Shown: in pieces, positions 22,392-33,928 of the stretch | Layout: each line of letters starts with the position of its first letter | Position numbering within the stretch: position 1 is the first letter of the stretch | NCBI RefSeq assembly: GCF_029227915.1 | Contig: NC_079878.1 | Span: 16,494,001-16,558,000 of the forward strand | Length of the DNA: 64,000 nt | Direction: 5' to 3' | Source of the DNA: Hydractinia symbiolongicarpus | Taxonomy: Eukaryota; Cnidaria; Hydrozoa; Anthoathecata; Hydractiniidae | Position numbers and translations under genes: made by a program | Notes under the pieces: model-generated | Told to the model about the DNA's origin: nothing | What the model saw: only the letters and a program-made list of their open reading frames with translations | Database searches by the model: none

Positions 22392-22830
22392 TTACATATA
22401 ATTAGTGTCCTTACCAGTAGGAATGTTCAATTTAGCGAATTTTGTTTCAACATTGAGAATGGATTCAACGGCTACAATGTAACTATCTTTGTTCAACAAT
22501 ACTATTGTGTTTTCTTTATCAGCTTTCTGTATTATATTATCATCACAATTCATAAGATCTCCTAAACCTCCTAGATCTCTTAAACTTATTAGCAGGAAGA
22601 TCCTCAGGCTTCTCTGGCTTATTGTTGCAGGAATATTAAGATGAAAAGGCAGCATTTTTCAGTTTTGTTTTTATGTAGTTTTTGTTTTCGTTAAACAGGT
22701 TGTCTTTGTTGATACCTCCCATCAAGAGTTCGAGGGATACGGGTATAAACATGCCAACCTGTTGGCAAATATATCTGGCATATCCAGTTAAAATACATAC
22801 ACGAGTACACCCTTCTTGTAGTACTTTAGG
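22392..22830 (-). pseudogene. Possible Penelope-like element fragment
   Basis: The minus frame holds DDNIIQKADKENTIVLLNKDSYI followed by a Lys-rich segment. Penelope-like and related RTs have a conserved KADKGN-VV-L-K-DYI block just before the palm; here the Gly is Glu. No palm motifs remain. The fragment ends where the Ty3/gypsy LTR begins (22836). Confidence 0.5.
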
Positions 22831-22835
22831 AGAAG
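22831..22835. repeat. Target site duplication AGAAG (left)
   Basis: AGAAG directly abuts the left LTR and is repeated at 27429-27433 after the right LTR. Confidence 0.9.
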
Positions 22836-22924
22836 TGTAAAACCTACACAAGACAGTATCTTATTAGTTCATAATATATTTAGGTCTAGTCTAAACAAAC
22901 AGAAATACACGTTAGAGTGTTACA
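22836..22924 (-). repeat. 3' LTR of Ty3/gypsy element (89 bp)
   Basis: Starts TGTAA and ends TTACA on the plus strand. It aligns along its whole length with 27341-27428, with about six differences by eye. It is the downstream LTR, since the genes read on the minus strand. Confidence 0.9.
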
Positions 22925-23192
22925 CATGCACATTGCTTGTACATGTCCGAAGAAAACAGAAAGAAGAAAAAAAGATCTATAAGTATCTATAAGTTCATGT
23001 CGGCGAATCTCTGGGGGCCATTTCATGGTCTGGTTGATTGTTGGACAAAATCAGTTTGTTCTGGACTGGTGGGCGCAGGTGCTACCTGATTTGCAGGGGC
23101 TGGTGCAGGTACCGCTGGAACTGGTGACGGAAGGGTTTCGATACATGCTTGGTGTTCTGTTGCAGCGGCTGGTGTCACCACATCTGTGTCTT

Positions 23193-24119
23193 TCAACTCC
23201 CATTGGTGTGGGCAGCAGTGGATTTTTGGTTGTTGTAGGTTGGTTTTTTTCGTCTTGAAAAGGCCTTCCACTTTTGTGCATCTTGTGTAACATATTTTCC
23301 TTGTCGTGTAGCAGTTATTTGGTGATCGTTTACATTGGTGAAGATGTAAAGCTCTGGATCGTATGGTGGTTTCGACTTATTGCTTTGTTGTTTTAACAGG
23401 ACGACATCATTAACGTGGAATGCGTGTGGTTTCACATATCGTTTGTCATCTTTACGCGATTGTTTGGACTTCATCGTTTGGTCTTGTTGCTTTGCCTCTT
23501 CTATGTCCTTTCATTTGACGATCTTGGTTGCGCGAGGGAGGCGGGTATGAAATTGTCTACCAAAGAGTAGCTCAGCTGGTGCTTTTCCTGTGGTTGGATG
23601 CGGAGTTGCTCGATACAGTTGCAATGTCTTGTTGAGTTCTGCTCTTAGATTTTTTTGTTCAATGATGGCTGTATGCCATACCTTGCGGCATACCTTCATA
23701 AATGCCTCTGCCAGGCTGTTCGCCTCTGGGTCTTCTGCACTGATGGTAGGTTCGTGTTTGATTCCTGCCCATTTAAAGTATTCTTGGAGGAGATGGTGTT
23801 CTTTTCCATTGAATGGAGGCCTGTTGTCTGTCTTCAGGCGTTGACAGTATCCATGTCTTGAGAATATGTCGTCAAACGCTTGGATGTTATGTTCTGCTCC
23901 CGTTCCCTTGACAACAGCCACCTCAGGGTATCGTGATGGCTCGTCGATTACTACCAGGAGGTGGAAGCCGTCTGCAGTTAGTGCCCAATGATCTGCTGAG
24001 AGCTTCTGCCATAGCTCCTCTGCTACTGGTGAAGGGGTATTCGGGTCTCTATGTTTTGTTTCTGTGGAGGCTTGGCAAGCCAGACATCCGCGCACAACTT
24101 CCTTGATGTCCTTATCCAT
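23193..24119 (-). pseudogene. Gypsy integrase core and C-terminal domain
   Basis: The core (24119-23511) has CLACQ, then SADHWAL (first catalytic Asp), LKTDNRPPF (second Asp) and the DPEANSLAEAF region bearing the Glu. After a frameshift near 23510, the minus frame 23474-23193 holds the basic C-terminal tail (HVNDVVLLKQQ). D-D-E residues remain readable, but the polyprotein is broken on both sides. Confidence 0.85.
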
Positions 24120-24400
24120 TCAGGGAACCACACTTGTGATCGCATAAATCGTTTCATCATCGTCTCTCCAGGGTGTCCTTCGTGTGCTATGTCGAGAAGC
24201 TTTGTTCTGATATTGGGTACTCCTGGTTCCTCCGATGCGTCTGGTATGTATATTCTTTCGCCTCTCATTGTTAATCTTCCGGATGTGCTAAGCTCGTATA
24301 TTCCCCGGTTGATTTGCGAGCTCAGTGGTGCTTTTCCATTGTTCAACGAGTCAAACAGCTCCTGGTATTTCGGGTCGTTGTTTGCAACTTTCTGTATCAT
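24023..24400 (-). pseudogene. Gypsy integrase N-terminal zinc-binding domain
   Basis: Ends with AHEGHPGETMMKRFMRSQVWFP, the H-H half of the H2C2 zinc finger; the C-C half is partly in the next frame (CLACQ). The overlap with the core frame at 24,023-24,119 marks the frameshift. It shows an altered Cys in this frame (ADVWLAKP). Confidence 0.75.
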
Positions 24401-24437
24401 AGTGATGTCAACTGCATTGGGGAGTTGCTCAGATTGG

Positions 24438-25079
24438 TTATTTTGCGGACAAGGGTGGTGTTGCCAATATCAAATCCCAGATGGGGTTAGGGTGTCGTCT
24501 GCTCCCGTAATTGCATGGCATTTCCTTTCCTTTAAGGTATCTCATCCTGAAGCATAAATCCTGGATTCTATCCCTGTAGTTGCCGATGGGGCGGGATGCA
24601 GGTTTCTGTGGATTGTTGTAGATGGACATAAGTGGCTGGTGGTCTGTCCAGGCTGTGAATTCGCTTTCAACGACGTAGTAACGTAGCTGCTTCATCGCCC
24701 AACATAGACCCAGACTTTCTCTTTCAATTGGGCTATACTTTCGCTCAACGTCTGTGAGGGTACGGCTAATTTGGTCAGTTGGTGCCCATAAATTGTCTTC
24801 TGGTCTCTCTTGGTAGAGGCTTGCCTGTATTCCTACCTCGGATGACTCAGCCACGATGTGGGTATTCCGCTTGGGATCATATGGTTGGAGTGTGGCTGGG
24901 TTGTTCAGTATCTGTATGAGCTGATGATAGGAGGTGTCTTCTATTTCTGTCCATCTAAACTTTTCCCCTTTCTTCAGTAACTTTCTGAGTGGTGCTGTTA
25001 CCTCCTCGTATGTGCGGTGGAGTTCGTTGTGAAAGGTAAACTTGGCGTTGTATTGACAGACCATTTGGAATGATCTCAC
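24438..25079 (-). pseudogene. Gypsy RT C-terminus and RNase H
   Basis: TAPLRKLLKKGEKFRW is the conserved RT-to-RNase H tether. RNase H shows HIVAESSEVG (the first acidic residue is Glu in place of the usual Asp), YSPIERESLG (Glu) and AWTDHQPL (Asp). The frame ends near 24,438 by frameshift. Confidence 0.8.
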
Positions 25080-25258
25080 ATCTCCACCGTCTTTGATTTT
25101 CTGAATTTTATGGGCGTCTGCGCTAACTTTGTTTGAATGGAAATCTCGACCAAACCATTTGACCCGTGGCTGGCCGAATGTAGATTTTTCAGGTTTTCAG
25201 TACTGCCCGTTCTCTTTACAGCGCTCAAGGAATGCTCTGGGATTTTGAAAAAGATCCT

Positions 25259-25555
25259 CTAATCTCTGCCAAATACTACGATGTTGTCTTGTATGGTGGC
25301 GACTCCCCAAAGTCCTGCGAACGCCTTCCTGACCTCGTTGTGCAAGATGCCACTTGCTGCCGTTGGTCCAAAGTAGAGGCGTTCCATTCGGTGTAGGCCT
25401 TCATGGGTTTGGAAGACACTCTTCTCCTTTGACTCCTCATCTAGGTTTAGCTGGTGGTATCCCCATCCCATGTCCATTTCGCTAAAGACCTTTGCTTTCT
25501 TTAGGTTATGGTGGATTTCCTGCGGCGTCTGAACGTGGAATCGTGTGCGTGTCAT
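25259..25555 (-). pseudogene. Gypsy reverse transcriptase palm fragment with altered active site
   Basis: Contains the block KAKVFSEMDMGWGYHQLNL (motif A region) and HRMERLYFGPTAASGILH (motif B). The motif C box reads TIQDNIVVF where the family has Y-[ILV]-D-D, so the Tyr and the second catalytic Asp are lost. The region 25,080-25,258 continues the RT in other frames. Confidence 0.8.
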
Positions 25556-25831
25556 TCCTGGGTTTCAAGGGGTGTTATCAATGTTCATCCGAGTTTGGAT
25601 GAACATTGTTTTTTTGTCTGTAATGACCACGTTCATGACACAATCATAGCTTTTGAGGGTCAACATCGGTGATCACCCCTTGTGCCCTCAAGAAGCTGAG
25701 GAGTTTGCTAACTTCCTCTTGATAATGGATGTGGACATTGTAAAAAGGTGGTTGTCTGGGTTCATAATCCTCTCTGTATTTCAGATGGATTGGGTCTGTG
25801 TTAAGGCATCCCACTTTGTGGACGTCGAAGA

Positions 25832-26281
25832 CTAGACCTCTCTATCGTCGACGAGTTTCTGTATCTTCTCAATCTCTTTAGAATCTGGTTGTGTTTCTGG
25901 TGGGTGTGTCTCAACTTGTATTCCCATGTTTTCTCTGATCAGATGTGGGATTCGTCTGACCGGGGTGGCAGGCGGGACACCTCCGTCCTTGTTGAAGGTG
26001 ATGAACCTTAAACGTTCGGCGTCCCTGTCACCGAGTAGTGGCTCCGGTTTGAATCCGTCCACAATGTATACCTTGCTGTTAACAATGGTTCCTTTGTCAT
26101 TCTCGATAGTTGTGTTTACCATACCTGTGATGTTGAGATCTTCAGGTGAGCCCCAAGCATGAAGGATGATGTCAGCTTCCTCCAGTGCTCCCATGGCGGC
26201 TGTATAGTGTTTGGGGGTGATGATGGTGTATTCGTTGCCAGTGTCTGCATACAGTGTTTGAGGCGTTCCCCCAATTTTCAC
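25832..26281 (-). pseudogene. Gypsy aspartic protease region
   Basis: LYADTGNEYTII carries the retropepsin D-T-G triad near residue 13, followed by the linker to the RT. It processes the polyprotein in this family. Separated from gag by a stop near 26,357. Confidence 0.75.
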
Positions 26282-26356
26282 ATTTACCCATCTGCCTGGT
26301 GGGGTTTGTATCTTCCTGACTGGTTTCGCTTCCTCTGGTTCCAGACTTGTTTCTCC

Positions 26357-27026
26357 CTATAGTGTTGCAATGTAGTCAGATGAGATCTTTTTGACTAACC
26401 TTTTGTTCGGACATGCTGGTGCCCTAGCAAAATGGTTCTTTCCCCCACAATTTAAACATGTTTTCCCATTTTCTGGGCATCTTCCTGTTTGATGTTCTGC
26501 GCTGCATCTGTTGCAGGGCTTTGTTTCGTTTTTTCGATTGCTGTATCGCCCCGCTTTCCTGAGTTTCATGACTTGAAGTGTTTCAATCATTTCATCTATC
26601 TCACTTTGGCTCATCTGGTCATGTTGGTTCGCGTTCTCCAACCATTGCCGGTCTGGCGTTTAGGTTGGATTTCTCTGTACGGATGAGTTCCACCGTTTCT
26701 GGCCCTCCCCGTGTTTTCAGGAGGATGATCTTTTCTTTGTCCTGTGTGACTCCAATATAGCCCATCCTGTTTTCTGCATCTTCCACCCATTCGTTGAATA
26801 AGTTGAGTTTCCGCATTTTATCTGTTCCTATGGTGCATTGTCGAATCGGTCCTAGGACTGCAGGATCATTTTTAGGTGTTGGTGTGGAGGGAGCCGGTGT
26901 ATCTGGCGCAGCTGGTGGATTGCCACCCTTTAAAGTGGCTATCAGTGTGTTGAATTGTTCTTCACTAAAGTTCATGTTCACAGAAACTTGAGAACAAGAA
27001 GAAACTGGAGTGGTTTCACCTAACAT
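26357..27026 (-). pseudogene. Gypsy gag with two CCHC-like zinc knuckles
   Basis: Front frame (27026-26619): proline/threonine-rich N-terminus and a capsid-like helix (NEWVEDAENRMGYI). After a frameshift near 26,630 the second frame (26641-26357) holds two knuckles, CNRCSAEHQTGRC and CLNCGGKNHFARAPAC, for RNA binding. Gag is short (about 220 residues). Confidence 0.8.
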
Positions 27027-27340
27027 GTGTTATTCACTTTAGTGAGACAATGTCTCCGCTTGAATTTTCAGACTAGTTGGCACTGTTGGTCACTTGAAAC
27101 CCACGCTTGAAGTAAGGGAAGGAAAATGCCTCTTACCTTGGTCAACCAGGGCCGACCTGGTGTGATGATAGCGACCAAGTCTCTGGTGAGGAAGTGATGA
27201 AGGTGTCTGTTGCCCCACACGCTGTGTGACGTTTGATGTGAACCTGTGTATCTTCAGTTTCAAAATTACTTTGTGTCGAGTATCGATCTATTTCGAGTAT
27301 CAATCAGTGTCTTTGAACTGGAAGTATCAATCGTCGCCAG

Positions 27341-27428
27341 TGTAAAACCGGCACAAGACAGTATCTTTTAATTGATAATATATTTAGGTCTAGTCTAAAC
27401 AAACAGAAATACACGTTAGAGTGTTATA
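27341..27428 (-). repeat. 5' LTR of Ty3/gypsy element (88 bp)
   Basis: Partner of 22836-22924. The outer end reads TATAAC on the minus strand, against TGTAAC in the other copy (one change in the terminal TG). It is followed inward by the putative primer-binding site and outward by AGAAG (27429-27433). Confidence 0.9.
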
Positions 27429-27433
27429 AGAAG

Positions 27434-29698
27434 AAACTTCTGCAGAAGACTTTCATGATATCAAAACAGCTGCAAGGAATTTTAGAGGGAATAAACGTTA
27501 GCAGTTAAGCAACTTAGGCAGAAGTAACATGAAAAATGAGGTTAAAATTATTGCACAAGTATTGTTTTTAAATGCGATAATCATCGGCTTATGATATTGT
27601 TCAAAATAAGTATCAGTGTATTAACCAGCCCAAAATAGAAGTGACACTATTAAGGGGGGTTGGGAATTATGTTTCAAGCATATGTTTGAAAGCTTTTACT
27701 ATGGAAATACAGCACATTTGGGAAGCAAAAGGCGAGGTTAGCGTGCTGTAAATTTAAAACTGGTTACCTTATTCTTTTTGTATCTAAACGTTGTTTGCGC
27801 TACATATTGGAATAATATCACAAGAAAAGAAACTTTAAATCATGCAATAATTTCTATCTCTTACTGTATCGTAGTATGCATTGCCACATTATATGTCAAA
27901 ATGCTTCAAACTTGCTTTGGCAGTTCTTTTCTATTGATTTTTTTAATCCGTCTACACCTTTTTGTGAGAGCTGTGCGATTGCATATGCCAACCCCATCAG
28001 AAATGTAGACTTATTTAGGCATTTGAATAATTTCACGCGCAAATCAATGTTTTATTTTGTCAGTGAAAGCTTTTCTAAATAAACCTATTTCTATATTCAT
28101 TTTGTTCAGCGAAATATGCATGCGAAAATGCAGAATAACATGAAAACGAGATTAGTTATGAGCAAATTTCGGGATGCTGGGTGTTTACATGCAAGTTTGA
28201 AGAATGAATCAACAAAATGTTGACTTTTTACAGCTTTTTACTAGCAGTGTCATAAAATCGTAGCTAACACAGTTATAAAGAATGGTATTGGGAGTGGTAG
28301 TGTGACAAAAAAGTTAAAATATTGCTTATTTTTGGCATGTCTTTTGGTATAAATGTTAGCCAGCTGAACCTAAAGCATAGCCACATTTTTAGAATGTTGT
28401 GAATTCCTTTTTTATATTACTGTTTCCTAGTAAATTTAGAACTTCATATTACTCTGACCTTTTTAAATAAAATAAAATTAACTTACTGATAGCCAGTCAG
28501 CATAACTGTCATGCAAAACAAATTGAATATTGAATATGCTTTGCTGATGCTAACAGAAGTACTTCAATAACCTGGAGTACTTGAGATGAGTAAGATTGAA
28601 AGTGAATGAAGTGAATGAAGTTTATAAACAAATATTTTATTACAAAATGTTTTTTTTATCTATTTTATCTTGTCTTTTTGATATATTTTAGTTTTTTTAT
28701 GCAAATAATAAGAAAGATAACATTGATTTCCATGTGAGATGAATTGATATTGCTCAGCCAGACAAAATTTTGTGGAATTTGGTGAGCCTTTGCGTGAGCA
28801 AGTGCAATCGCTCTGCCCTTATTGATAGGCCTGCTGTCAATAAGCATACATTCGTATCAAGCATTGTGATGGTTAACCTCAATAAATTTCAACAAGTATT
28901 TTGTAGACAAAATTTTACAAAAATTTCTTTTTTTCTAGGCAGTACGTCAGAGCCGTGTGAGTAACCATTTTGTGTTTTTTTAATGAACAATTTTTAAATT
29001 GCTTTTTGAAGTGATCCTCTCAAGGAAAAATTTGTTTTTGACCAAGCAAAATCACTAAAAAATCAAATTTGCCTGAAAAAATACAAATATTTTAACTCTC
29101 TCAATACAAAATTTAAGAATTAGGATAAGCGAAATGTGAAGTCAGAGAACGATATAAGAAAGCTTTATACCACTTATCATTGACTTAATATTGTTTCGTG
29201 AGCCGATTTAATCAATTGTTTTTATTTGGGGCTGCACTAATTATTATAAATATTGATAAAATAATATATGGCAATATTTATGTTCCGTTGAGTAACGTTT
29301 TTGTAATTTTTTAATTTAAGCTTTATATAATATAAAAACAATATTTTTATAGTCATCTTTTGTGGAAATAAATTTAAAATATAACTAAAATGAAACAATA
29401 CCCCATTGACATCTAATAAAACTAGTTTAATTTAAATTATTGTTACCTAAACTGGTTTTCATTAAAACTCGGTTATACATGTACACCTAAAGTTCACACC
29501 TAAACTTTCAAAATACATTTGACACAATCAAAAATAGAATTCATTATGCTCAAAATTTCTGACTTAAAGCCTCTTTAAAGGGTGTGAGAAATATTCTCTG
29601 GTCAGAACAAGTCTTACTGTGGTATGAACGGGTAGATATAAAGCATGGTCTTTTAAAACGACTTTTAAACATGTTTTAACGTTAGGTGTGAATGGGAA
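27434..29698. other. No gene recognised (2.3 kb)
   Basis: AT-rich. Small frames at 27,778-28,082 (plus) and 28,665-28,847 (minus) lack recognisable domains, good start context or clear splice signals. Confidence 0.5.
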
Positions 29699-29818
29699 CA
29701 AGAAGCCCAGGGGCTTGAAGATTTTCGCCATTAGCCTAAAAGATTTTAAAATTTGAAGTTGTTGAACGGAGAATTATGGGGTAAACAAATCATTGAGTAT
29801 TCTCAATTATTATTGTAA

Positions 29819-30234
29819 AGGGCCTGATACACTTGTACAATATCACTGAAATATAACTTATAATATCAATATAATTTCTTAAAATATGTTTAAAATAGAG
29901 TTATAATTTCTTATAATTTCTTATAATATAGCTATAATATGTATAATTTCAACACCTTACATGTGCGTCATAACCTCATAATTTGCTGCATGGCTATAAT
30001 ATTTGAATAAAATCAAACGAGTTTGATTTTAATAATATTGTTGGTGATCTGGTTTTGAATGCCTTTTGTTTGTGTGACAATAGATCTATTATCTGCTAGC
30101 GTTGTTGTGGCAACAATGTTATGAAATTAAATGAAATTATAACGATATTTTAACAAATTATTAGTATATTGTAGAAAAATTATAACTGTATTATAGAATA
30201 TATTTAATGGTATTATACAAGTGTATCCTGGCCT
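29819..30234. mobile_element. Harbinger-like MITE, 416 bp, TAA target duplication
   Basis: Terminal inverted repeats are AGGGCCTGATACACTTGTAC and, mirrored, AGGCCAGGATACACTTGTAT. TAA flanks both ends (29816-29818, 30235-30237). The copy of the host repeat at 50.85 kb reads TTTGTAACTAACC straight through, giving an empty site. A 3-bp TWA duplication fits PIF/Harbinger. The interior is AT-rich with repeated ATAATTTCTTATA. Confidence 0.88.
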
Positions 30235-30580
30235 TAACTAACCTGCAATGTTAAAATACAACTCAAAAAATAAAAATAAATACATGAATAATTAATTAGT
30301 TCTGCTGAATATAGCTTTAGTCTACGTGCTTGAAAAATTGTACAGAAAGAAATGACGTAACATCAAAGATGGCGCATTATAAGACGATCTTCATTATGCT
30401 ACACTGCACGAGCTTTAACTTTCGATAGCAAATAAACTTTAAAATAAAGTATTGTTCATTGGATAATAAAACAACCTGTTGCACTGTTAGGATTCTTATT
30501 ACTTAAAACTCATTTTAGCCTCGTTCTCAGAAAAAAATCTTTAGCCTGGATAAGTTTCTGGCGTCCAGCCTAGCTGCGCT

Positions 30581-30624
30581 GTCTCTATCTATCTATCTCT
30601 CTATCTCCCTATCTCTCTATCTCC
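30581..30624. repeat. (CTAT/CTCT)n microsatellite
   Basis: Imperfect CTAT/CTCT/CCCT units, about 44 bases. Confidence 0.85.
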
Positions 30625-30669
30625 TCAGGCGATTTTAAAGATTCCGCCTTCGCTGGCGGAAATTAATAA

Positions 30670-33086
30670 GTAAAAAATTTGTTTGTCAAACTTTGACAGT
30701 TATGGAATATTATTTTAAATATATAATGGTTTTTATTATCCATCATTAGCGTTGTTAATGTTGTAAGGTCAAGTATCGTTATTAGTAACCGTTCAACTTT
30801 TCGTAATTTAATTTGCATTAAATATTGTTTGTGCCACCACTAGTTACAATATTTAATTAATGACTTCTTTCACGATTTTCATGTATTTGGTTTAAATTCC
30901 AGGCAGTGAACTGTGATGGAACTTGCTTCTAAGAATTTTCCAATGTGTGGAATTAAGCCTGTTTCCCGCTGGTACCAATGTTGTATTTTCTTCTTGTTCG
31001 TTACCATTATCCAAACAAGCGCTTTACTAGTGGCCAGACAGCGCTGTATGAAAGCTGGTAATAATTCAAAAATGCCTTGGTTCTAACCTTTTAAAAAGAT
31101 ATTTCCATGACGTATACCAAAAATTCCATAAAGCATACCAAAAATGAATATTTCAATTTATACAAAAGATCTATTTATATCAGTAGTTTTTGATACAAAA
31201 TATACAAATTGCATATACAAATATTTTATGGTTCCTTACCACAGCTTTTGTTCTCTTTTGTGATACTAGAAAATCATGTCACATGGATTTTGCAAACCAT
31301 TCTGCAAGCAAAGTCATGTCTTTCTTTAAGTGCTACCCCTCCTTGGTGCAGAAAAGGGTTCAGTCATTGGTGAGAAAATGCTAAAAATAACTGCGAAATG
31401 GTTTATTGTAAATAAAATGAATTTTTTTAAAATGATGAAAATTTTGGAAATAATGAACTTTTTTACACCAATCCACAAACATTTACCGACAGTGAATGAG
31501 AAACTGCAATGCAACTTTTTCTGCTGTAACAATCACATGTTCTTGCTTGCACCATTCCGAAGCAACCTTCTTTAACTTTCTTTTTGCGAAACTAATTTTT
31601 ATAATAAGCAAGGCCTAGAAAAGTCTTTAGTTTTTAAAGAATTTGACCCTCATAAAAAACCTGTGTGTAGTTCTGTTTACATTTTTATTTTGTGGTTTCT
31701 TATTCTTAACTTGCTGAATTGGTAATTGCAGCAAGCGCGTAGAACCCTTTCCTTACTCAAATCGATTTTTTTATAAGTTTTTGAAAATTGCTGGGAAGTA
31801 GATTAAGAACACAATCTCAAAGTAGCATGCATAATATCAGTAATGAAAGCCCTGGAACTGGAACCATTTTAAAAAAAAAAATTTAAAACATCTTTTTGTA
31901 GTATTTTGTCATACTTTAGCAAATACTAACTACGAAAATAACACAAATACCTTTATTATTGAATTTGACTTGAATTCATTGTGGGCAGGAAGCAAAAAAA
32001 ACACATCTTAAATGAACACTTTTACATCAATAAAACACACAACTATAAGAAAACACACAATAATTACAGTGTTAGGTAAGATGATAAATCAGAAAATGTG
32101 TAAGATCCCATGGGATAAAAGTCCATATGCGCAACCAACAACTTACATCTGCTTCGAAAATAATATGAATGTAGTGAAGCTTTGAACATTACACAACAGT
32201 ATCATTGACATCAAAGTAAATTTTACTGTCAGAAATTTATGAAAGGATTAACAACTTCAGAATTTAATGTAGAGTATAATTTTGATGGTGATAGTTATAC
32301 CTTAGTGTTGTAGCTGATATTGGATAAAGATAGTAGCTTTTGCAGTATTATGTAGTAGTTTTTGAGTCCTTGTAATGGTGTTAAAAATAATAGTCCTTAG
32401 AAAACATTTAATTTTTCTTCACTGGCATTAGCTCTGTTGTTATACTGGTCATGTTTTTTTTAGTTTTAAGCCATGTGCAAGTACTCTCTGTGCAAAAATA
32501 CACAGACGGAACTACTTTCTAAATTTTAAGCTGAAGCTCTGTGGCATAGTCCACCTTAAATGATCTTTTGACCACTTGAATAATTTCTGCACTTGTAAAT
32601 TATTATTTTTTATCCCTTAATGTTTTTTGCAACCTTTAGCTAATGATTTTCTTCCAATGTCTGCAATATGAATGGTTATATGGAAACTAAATGTGTTGTG
32701 ACCTTAAATTTGAGTCACTTTCCTTAATTATGAATGATTCTCCTTCTCCTTGAGTATGAATGTTTATTTACTTTCTTGATTTTTGCTTTTATATAATTTA
32801 TGTTCTATTAAATTTACATGTTAAAGATGTAAGTTGATAGAAATAATATAATTAATAGAACAGAGTAAAAAATCATTTAAGAACCTTTATTATTAACCAG
32901 AAACAGCTGCAAAAATAAAGGAGATGTCAGAAAATTTAGTCAAAAAGTGTCAGGAAAATGGAAGGAATGTGAGAAAAGTAGGAAGTTAAATTGAGTGGAC
33001 AGTAAATTAGGTGGTTTCTTTTTTAAGGTACTGTCACTCAAATCTTTCCTAATAAAATGTATATATAGCTTTGTTTTTTGAAATAG
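30670..33086. other. No gene recognised (2.4 kb)
   Basis: AT-rich. Short frames around 31,190-31,575 are overlapping chance frames. Could be intronic if the exon at 33,087-33,315 belongs to a large gene. Confidence 0.5.
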
Positions 33087-33315
33087 TTCCCTGGATCAGT
33101 CAAATGTTATTGCTATGAAGAAATTTCTAGCTGCTGCACTAACTTGTGGAGAACCAGTAATTGAGACTCCGATTGATCACCTGGAAGGAATAGCTGAAAG
33201 GTTCTCTCACCCAGTTTCTTCAGAGCCAGAAGTTGCACTATTATTTCGAAAAAACGAGTTTGACAATGTACAAACAGACGTCATCGAAGTGAACTTGATA
33301 GATGCTTTAAAATCA
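33087..33315 (+). CDS. Candidate internal exon of an unidentified host gene
   Basis: A 229-base open segment between a plausible acceptor (GAAATAG, 33,080-33,086) and a strong donor (GTAAGT, 33,316). It encodes an ordered, non-repetitive sequence with EPVIETPIDHLEGIAERFS and PEVALLFRKNEFD. It looks like a conserved soluble domain, but I cannot name the family. No stop in frame. Next coding on this strand that resembles host sequence is the TPR exon 20 kb away; whether they belong together is unknown. Confidence 0.45.
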
Positions 33316-33928
33316 GTAAGTTTCTCTTTTTTGTTTGTTTTTATACTAAATCTTAGAATTTTTGACTTTCAGTATTAAATATACTAAATCCTAAAAAAAA
33401 AATATGTTTTTTACGCACACATTTTCATCGGTCACTGAACCCTGAGGCTCATCCCATGTTTTTTTTATGTTTGTTGCCAAATCACAATCAAATGGACAGA
33501 TACTCTCTTTGTATTTTTAATCAGATGAATATTGAGAATCCAATCCTTTGTTTAATATACCTTTCATGATGAATTGCAACAGGGTACAAGTTACAAAGAA
33601 AAACAGTAAGAAATTTATGTTATATACCCGTTTTTCGGATTCGCAAACGTTAAAAAAACCCTATATTTTTGTGTCATAATGATGACAAACTTTGTTACAC
33701 AACATTGAGACATTGGAGGACCGGTAGCTACCTACAACGTGACAATTGCCACAAATCTTTAGCTAACTAATTTTTTTGAAAAATCGATCAAAACGTGGTT
33801 AGGGTGAGAGTCAGGAAGTAAATTATTTGTAAGAGAATAATGCTACTTTTGACTTTTGGGTGCTTAGGTAAGGAAAGACGCTTCTCTTGCTAACATGTGT
33901 GACATATGCAGGTGAATAAGCCATATCT

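Larger units (their letters stand above)
22836..27428 (-). mobile_element. Ty3/gypsy LTR retrotransposon with very short LTRs
   Basis: 4593 bp, bounded by 88/89-bp LTRs and a 5-bp duplication AGAAG. Gene order on the minus strand is gag, protease, RT, RNase H, integrase: integrase after RNase H is the Ty3/gypsy order. Next to the upstream LTR is TGGCGACGATTGATAC, in the primer-binding-site position. All genes carry frameshifts or stops, and the RT catalytic box is altered, so it cannot move on its own. The LTR difference (about 7 percent by eye) suggests an old insertion. Confidence 0.92.
29701..30665 (+). repeat. AAGAAGCCC family element, copy 1, with nested MITE
   Basis: Starts ACAAGAAGCCCAGGGGCTTGAAGATTTTCGCCATTAGCC and shares an ordered series of blocks with the copies at 50.75 and 58.16 kb (GAATTATGGGGTAAACAAATCA; CTAACCTGCAATGTTAAAATAC; TTAGTTCTGCTGAAT; AGAAAGAAATGACGTA). 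The proposed 3' end is TTTTAAAGATTCCGCC-TTCGCT-GGCGGAAATT at 30,632-30,665, a 7-bp hairpin; a related hairpin ends the copy at 39.1-40.0 kb. It contains a Harbinger-like MITE (29819-30234) and a CTAT microsatellite (30,581-30,624). Non-coding. Confidence 0.6.
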
